NCBI GenBank assembly: GCA_023374045.1
Contig: CM041780.1
Coordinates: 174,163,339-174,227,338 of the forward strand
Reading direction: 5' to 3'
DNA: 64,000 bases
From: Limonium bicolor
Taxonomy: Eukaryota; Streptophyta; Magnoliopsida; Caryophyllales; Plumbaginaceae
Under the pieces are notes generated by a model. The model saw nothing but the letters and a program-made list of their open reading frames with translations. It was not told the DNA's origin and made no database searches. Made by a program: the position numbers and the translations under genes. Positions within the stretch are counted from its first letter, which is position 1. The number at the start of each line of letters is the position of its first letter. Positions 58,701-64,000 of this stretch are shown one piece after another.

Positions 58701-61700
58701 TCTACCGAAATGATAACTTTCTCTATCTTAATCTTGTTATCCACGAGTTTGATGCCTTCAGTCAGATAATTCGCTCCCATTACATTGAACTTTCCAAATA
58801 TTGCTAGATACATTTTTGAACCTCTGTGTTGCGTGAATCATCTTTCTATCTGGCCTGATAATCATTTATAAATTTTGCTCAGTATTCTCTTAAATGCTTT
58901 GATTGTTACTGCAACAAGTGTTGCATATGTGTGAGGCATCAGGAACTTAAGTCTAATTCTGTCTAGCTTGCGGTTTTCTAGATAGGGTAACTTTCCATGA
59001 AAATTTTCATTTCTCTGTGATGGAAGACTATGAATCCTTCAGGAGCAATTAGAGCTGATCATAAGTTGTCCAAGTGAACTATCTTTTTCTTGGTTTGTCT
59101 GTACAAGCATGAGAGATTTTGACATATCATGCTCCCATCATTTTGATATGACTTTCAGATCTAAGGCAGTTATAACACTTGTTTAGCCTTGTTTATTAGA
59201 TTTTGGCTCATGCATCTGCTTATTTTCTATTTAGCTTAAGGTTGTTATGTTGTGCCATTGTATATTTCAGCAGTTGGTTCAGTTCAGCTTCCCAGAATGT
59301 GTTTAATATTGAATCATGATAGTTTGCTATTTTCTCTATACCTTCGGCTGAGTAATCTTGTGACAACTGTCACTGAAAACATTTATATTTTCCCCCATTT
59401 GTTTCAACGTTTAATTATAGGAATTTCTCCCTTGGTAGTGAAGTTACTTTTCTGGTCCAGGAGTTGGCTTCTCTAATATGCTGTAATCTGGGTTTATATT
59501 ATTACTCGATGTTTTTTAAGCCTTTGGAATTGTGGCCTTTTTCATCATTGTTGATTACTCTGACTATCGTAGATATCTAAGGGTTTTTTCCAAGCTCTTT
59601 CTATTTACTCGGTGTGGGAGGAAATTGAAATTTCTGCTTAATACAATGAGCTTTCAACAATACTTGTGATTTTACTTTTACCATACTATATGGCCTATAT
59701 CGTAATGTCTTTTCTGTGTGTGGTACTTAAAAGACCATTCTAGTTCCAGATTTCTAATTGTCGAGGAATTATTATATATCAAAAAAAAAAATTGTCGAGG
59801 AATTATTGAGCATCGAATAATCAAACTCCAAAGTCTCTTTAGTGATCATTCATGCGTCTTGTTGATCCTCCTATAGCACTGTTTAATCTTGTAAGGATTT
59901 CCCCCTTTAACTTCATTAAATTCTTCAAACTAACTTTGTTTGTGATTGAAGCTGCATGAGTATTGTTTTTTTAATCGGTAAGCTGCGCAAGTATTGTCTA
60001 CTACTAAATAGAATTTTATGGCTGTTTTTCTTTTACAAGGATATTGTAGTTTTTTATATTAGATTGATGTTCAAAGATTAACTTCATGGTTTTCCAATTA
60101 TTCTTGCTCACCATACAGGTCACCAGTCATATTCGCAAACTTGTCTTAAGGAACAATGCCTTGACTTGCTTACAAGGGATTGAGAAATTGAAGTCGCTTG
60201 AAGGGCTTGATCTTTCAAACAATATCATCTCCAGTTTCCAGGAGTTGGAGGTCCTTTCAGCCCTTCCATCACTAGAGAACTTGTGGTTAGGGAAATCCCC
60301 TGTGCGGTGATAGATGGTATAGGCCACAAGTCTTCAGCTTTTTCACGTATCCAGATAGAGTAAGAATTGACTGTGTGCCCATTAATTTGATTTATCATTT
60401 TGATCAGACCTCTATTGCTATATTCATTGATAAAAGGAGCAGCTGGCTTATGTAGGCCAGCCTAGTATAGGTGTTTCCATTATGGTCTTTTCTTTTCTGA
60501 ATTCTTTAAATGTGTTTGATTCAGTTAAGATTAGACGACAAGGAAATAAGCACAATTGACTTTTGGAAGCGGCAATTTATCATTGCTAGAAGACAGAGAA
60601 AACCAGCTAGCTATGGGTTTTATTCGCCTGCAAAAGAAGAGTCAGAAGTGGAGGAATTCGCTAACATGAAAACGGTTAGGTTTTCTTCTTATGGTGCTAA
60701 TAGTGTATGTCTTTATGTTTGCTATGTTGATAAGCATTCTCCATTCACAGTTTCTCTTATTTTTTGGGCAACCCTTCAATTTTTTTCTGGGTTATTTGCA
60801 GAAGAAGTTTTGTCGTGTTGTATCTATTCAGAATGAAAATCGTAACGTGATTTCTGTTCCGGAGTTGCCCTCTTTTGATAATGAGATTCACATGGAGTAA
60901 TAGGGCGGCTTCTGCTGATGAAGCTCATATTACCAATTTACTGAATAAAAGGGACTTCAAGAAAGACCATTCTGCTCCTTGGTCGCAAGGCTCAGATTGG
61001 ACTACTGAGCCGTCTGAGGATTTTGGATATGGAGGGAAACATCTGCATAACATATCAAACAGTTTGCAAATTAAAGGTGGTATTGAAGTAATAGGAGAGA
61101 GTTCGAAACATGTCCAAGGCTTCGTTCAATTTGGAAATCATAAAGGTTTAAATATACAGCGAAGTCCTCCTGGATTTGCATGTGGTATTGATAACCATTC
61201 GGACTCTGCCATTATAACGAGGTCAATGGACTTACGTGGAGTCAGTCATAAGGAAAATGTGCTATTGACTGTTATAGATGATGTTTCAGAAACCCGATCA
61301 TCATCTTTGTCAATTGGTTCTCCACCTCACTATCGAGAGGACATTCTATTCCTCCATCAGAGTCTAGAAGAAGGATTTTCGCATCTTTCGGATGAATCTT
61401 TTTCTGTTCTATCTTCTGATACTGACACTAGTGAAGATGGGCCATGTGGTAATTATTTACATTCTTATCATGATCGCCATGGTCAACCTTTTGATTCAGT
61501 GAGTGGTGAAAATGTTGGGATGACCAGAGAGGGAGCTGATACATTAAAGGCTGTCGATCTCATAGAAAACGTCAAAGAAAGAGTTACTGCACTATTTGCA
61601 GAGAGCAGTACCTGTAATAATGAGACAAAATTGGCTCATATGTCAAAAGGGAATTTTGAATTTTGTGGGGATAATTTTGGAGATGAAGAGAAGAGTATTA

Positions 61701-64000
61701 GTCATGGGAAAACTATTAGCAATTGGCATGCGAAGTCCTCTGCAAAAGTGTGTCTGCCCAATGATGATAAAAGTAATGTGGACAAGCAGCCAAGTCTCAA
61801 AATGGATCATTATGTTGAACATTATTTTAGTTCAGTTGTGAGAGACACTAATTCTCATGAGACTAGTGTTGGGTATATATTTTGCAGTTGCATAGTCCAA
61901 CAGGAGAAACTACATCAAGAACGGTAATTCATCCGGCAGTTATCTATTTATAGTCTTAGTCGTTTGTAGTGTTTTTGGTATTTTAGTTCAGTTGTGAGAG
62001 ACACTAATTCTCATGAGACTAGTGTTGGGTATATATTTTGCAGCTGCATAGTCCAACAGGAGAAACTACATCAAGAACGGTAATTCATCCGGCAGTTATC
62101 TATTTATAGTCTTAGTCGTTTGTAGTGTTTTTGGTATTATATGTGCACTTATTCTTTCTTCTTGGTTGGAGAAAAACAACTGCTAGCTGTAGTCTAGAGT
62201 TATATGGAATAAGACATAGAACAGTTTTTTTTCTGACTTCTTTGACAGACGCTTTTATTTTTCTCTTTTTAATGTGATTTTGAGATATTATTAGTTTAAA
62301 TGTCAAGTGTTCAAGCTGTAATGCATTTTCATTGCGTGGTTCAGATCTCTGAATATATGCAATCTCAAGTCTTTGCTGCATATTTCCTATTAACTCTCCA
62401 CCTGGATTTCGCGTGAGTGCTCTGTCAAATTGTCAGAGATGTAATATATACTCCATCCGTTAAATTAATATCTATCGTTTTAGGAAGTGATTCTTGTTAA
62501 AAAATATGTCATTCTAGCATTTTGACACATATTTTTTCACTTTTAACCACTATAGTATTTAACACAAAAATAATTATTATCTAGATAAAGTCAAACCCCC
62601 GTGGCTTGGTCGGTAGAGGAGTGGTATCCTAGAACCAAAGGTTCTGGGTTCAAAACCTACCCACTACCATAACTATCAAAAAAAAAATTATTATCTAGAT
62701 AAAAAAGTAAAAAGTATGGGTACATGCGTCATTTTTCTACTTTCCTTAATAAGTGTGCAAGTTTTTAAAATGACAGATATTGTTGAACGGAGGGAGTATA
62801 TGCTAATGCCTTTTTTTTTTGCCAGAATTTAAATATTAAGTTTTTTTATTCCTTGCAGTTTTTTTTTTGCCAGAATTAAATATCTGCTAATAATTGATTG
62901 CTTTTTTGTTGCAACTACAGGGATGTAGTGGTAGTAGTAAGCAGTGAAAGAAAGCTGTATTTGCTACTTGCTAATCCTGTGATTGAAGGTTAGGTTTGTG
63001 GTGGTATGAACTTCTTAATGAGTTGCTAGATTTGCATACTGAATCACTGTATGCAGTTTGTGAACCTGTGAGCTTATGACCTTGTTTATGGTGATTTTCA
63101 GGAGCTTGCAGTAGTGTTATAAGTTCTCATAATGTGGAAAATGTGAGTGATATTCTGGTTGGTCTTGGTCTTCAAGTCCTTAGGTCAGTGATATTCAGTA
63201 AAGCTCATGTGAAATACCGTCTTAGAAGTTCAATGCAAGCAATCAATCCCTCTGTTCTTAACTCATCATGCAGGGTCCACATTGAGGATTCATCTTATGT
63301 GTATGTAACTAAGAGTGCTGACAAAACAAGACAGTTACTTCATATGTTGGAGGTTACCAGTCAAGATCTAATTGCGCATGATCGCTGCTTGAGGAGGTGA
63401 GCTAGAAAATCGACAATTTATTGCAGTATTTCTTCCTTCCAAACATCAGAAGTTGCTTGCCTATGTAGGTTGAACGTGAATCCAATGGAACACTGAAGTA
63501 TTTGTAATTTCATTATTGCAGTTTGGAGTGGGTTCAACTGGACTTGTTTGCTAAGAATATTTGCCGAATTTCAGAAGTCGGTGTTGACCAGTATTCAATG
63601 GTGTACTTCTTCAGCCAGGATGAAAGAACAGGCAAGAGTCATAAGCGATTTTTTTTGGCAGGGGGCATGTTTTATTGACCTTTTCGTCGTGTGGAAATGG
63701 AGTTTGTGAATTGTTTCAGCTGGATTGAAATTCTTAAAATTGAATGCATGTTTGCACCTTTCTTCTTTTATATTGGTCAATACTGAATGTTGAATCATCT
63801 TTCATGATGGCTGAAGGGTATCCGTATCCAACATATTTGTGTTTCATGATATGCCATCTCACAAGTTATTTGTTTAGTCACCATGATCTCTTCATTGTTG
63901 TTTTTAATAATTTTGTGGAAGTTGATTATTGAGATGGAAAAATCATTTGTTTCTACTGTAAAGCAGGAGGATGGGCTCCCAGATCATTGTTTGTAGTGGG
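55727..64000 (+). CDS. Leucine-rich-repeat protein gene, STK11-interacting-protein-like, 5' part
   Basis: The coding exons read are 55727-56167 (start MEVVTGDRYLDSLVKFVEK), 58143-58400, 60119-60359, 60525-60674, 60802-61923, 62921-62988, 63102-63396, 63522-63631 and 63967 onward past the window edge. Their phases match. Exons 2 and 3 carry LRR units (ILDLSRNKFAKADNL, HLDLGFNQL, LVLRNNALTCL, GLDLSNNIISSF). A conserved basic segment (FWKRQFIIARRQRKPASYGF) and a long acidic Ser-rich region follow. The layout resembles plant homologues of STK11-interacting protein, a cytoplasmic LRR scaffold; this is family memory and only moderately sure. Two frame breaks interrupt this copy: near 60290, where WL and GNPLCGD are out of phase, and near 60895, after IHME. 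Each equals about two missing bases. The intron after 63631 has a GC donor. If the breaks are real, the copy is a pseudogene. Confidence 0.7.
56168..58142 (+). other. Large first intron of the LRR gene
   Basis: It is 1975 bp with a GTGAGT donor and a GATAG acceptor. No further gene or defined repeat is recognised within it. Confidence 0.6.
58401..60118 (+). other. Second intron of the LRR gene
   Basis: It is 1718 bp with a GTAAGA donor and a CATACAG acceptor, and is T-rich. A 16-bp word, AATTGTCGAGGAATTA, is repeated at 59756 and 59790 around an A-run, perhaps a small insertion footprint. Confidence 0.6.
61827..62138 (+). repeat. Two-copy 156-bp tandem duplication over an exon-intron border
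   Basis: Unit 61827-61982 is repeated at 61983-62138 with almost no change. Each unit contains the last 97 bp of the large exon, the CG|GTAATT donor, and 59 bp of intron. The gene therefore has two adjacent copies of the same donor context (donors at 61924 and 62080). Confidence 0.85.
62451..62796. mobile_element. Stowaway-type MITE in an intron of the LRR gene
   Basis: The ends CTCCATCCGTT and AACGGAGGGAG are inverted repeats with one mismatch, flanked by TA on both sides (62449-62450 and 62797-62798). This is the hallmark of Tc1/mariner-derived Stowaway elements. It is 346 bp including a nested SINE of about 96 bp. Confidence 0.88.
62590..62685 (+). mobile_element. tRNA-derived SINE nested in the MITE
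   Basis: The roughly 96-bp body begins GTCAAACCCCCGTGGCTTGG, carries an A-box-like TGGCTTGGTCGG and a B-box-like GGTTCAAAACC, and ends in ATC plus an A-run. A perfect 18-bp duplication AATTATTATCTAGATAAA flanks it (62572-62589 and 62686-62703), as made by LINE-driven insertion. Confidence 0.85.

Overview
The window is nuclear DNA from a flowering plant, most likely a eudicot. The evidence is two fragments of intron-containing plant genes embedded in nested LTR retrotransposons of plant-specific lineages (Reina-like chromovirus, Athila, TAT/Ogre-like, Tekay/Del-like), with plant hAT, Stowaway and SINE insertions. No species can be named. Identifications come from motifs and family knowledge read by eye, not from searches.

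Layout. (1) 1-407: possible last exons of an unrecognised minus-strand gene. (2) 408-5440: a decayed Reina-like Ty3/gypsy chromovirus with LTRs of about 240 bp. (3) 5441-7798: the 3' half of a 2-phosphoglycerate-kinase-like P-loop gene, cut off exactly at the retrotransposon edge. (4) 7799-11750: gene-free DNA holding a non-autonomous hAT element (8904-9885) filled with a 73-bp minisatellite. (5) About 11750-30730: a minus-strand TAT/Ogre-like LTR rich in minisatellites, split by a plus-strand Athila element (16765-29813) with two 1780-bp LTRs, gag, pol and an extra third ORF. (6) 31548-54119: a three-level nest. A solo-LTR-like element B1 is split by a related solo LTR B2 (34614-53470), which is split by element A (34693-48842). 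A has two 6.7-kb LTRs around only 731 bp of non-coding internal DNA. (7) 54120-55726: spacer and promoter. (8) 55727-64000: the 5' part of a leucine-rich-repeat gene resembling plant STK11-interacting-protein homologues, with a Stowaway MITE and a nested tRNA-derived SINE in one intron.

The most unusual signals are: element A, whose LTRs are about nine times longer than its interior; arrays of short GC-rich hairpins (arms around GGTCCGGGAC and GTCCCGGACC) present both in Athila and in the unrelated B family, with paired changes in both arms; and the Reina-like element sitting at a junction of two unrelated gene fragments without a matching target-site duplication. Many differences between LTR pairs are single-base insertions or deletions, so some frameshifts reported here, including two in the LRR gene, may be sequence errors rather than biology.
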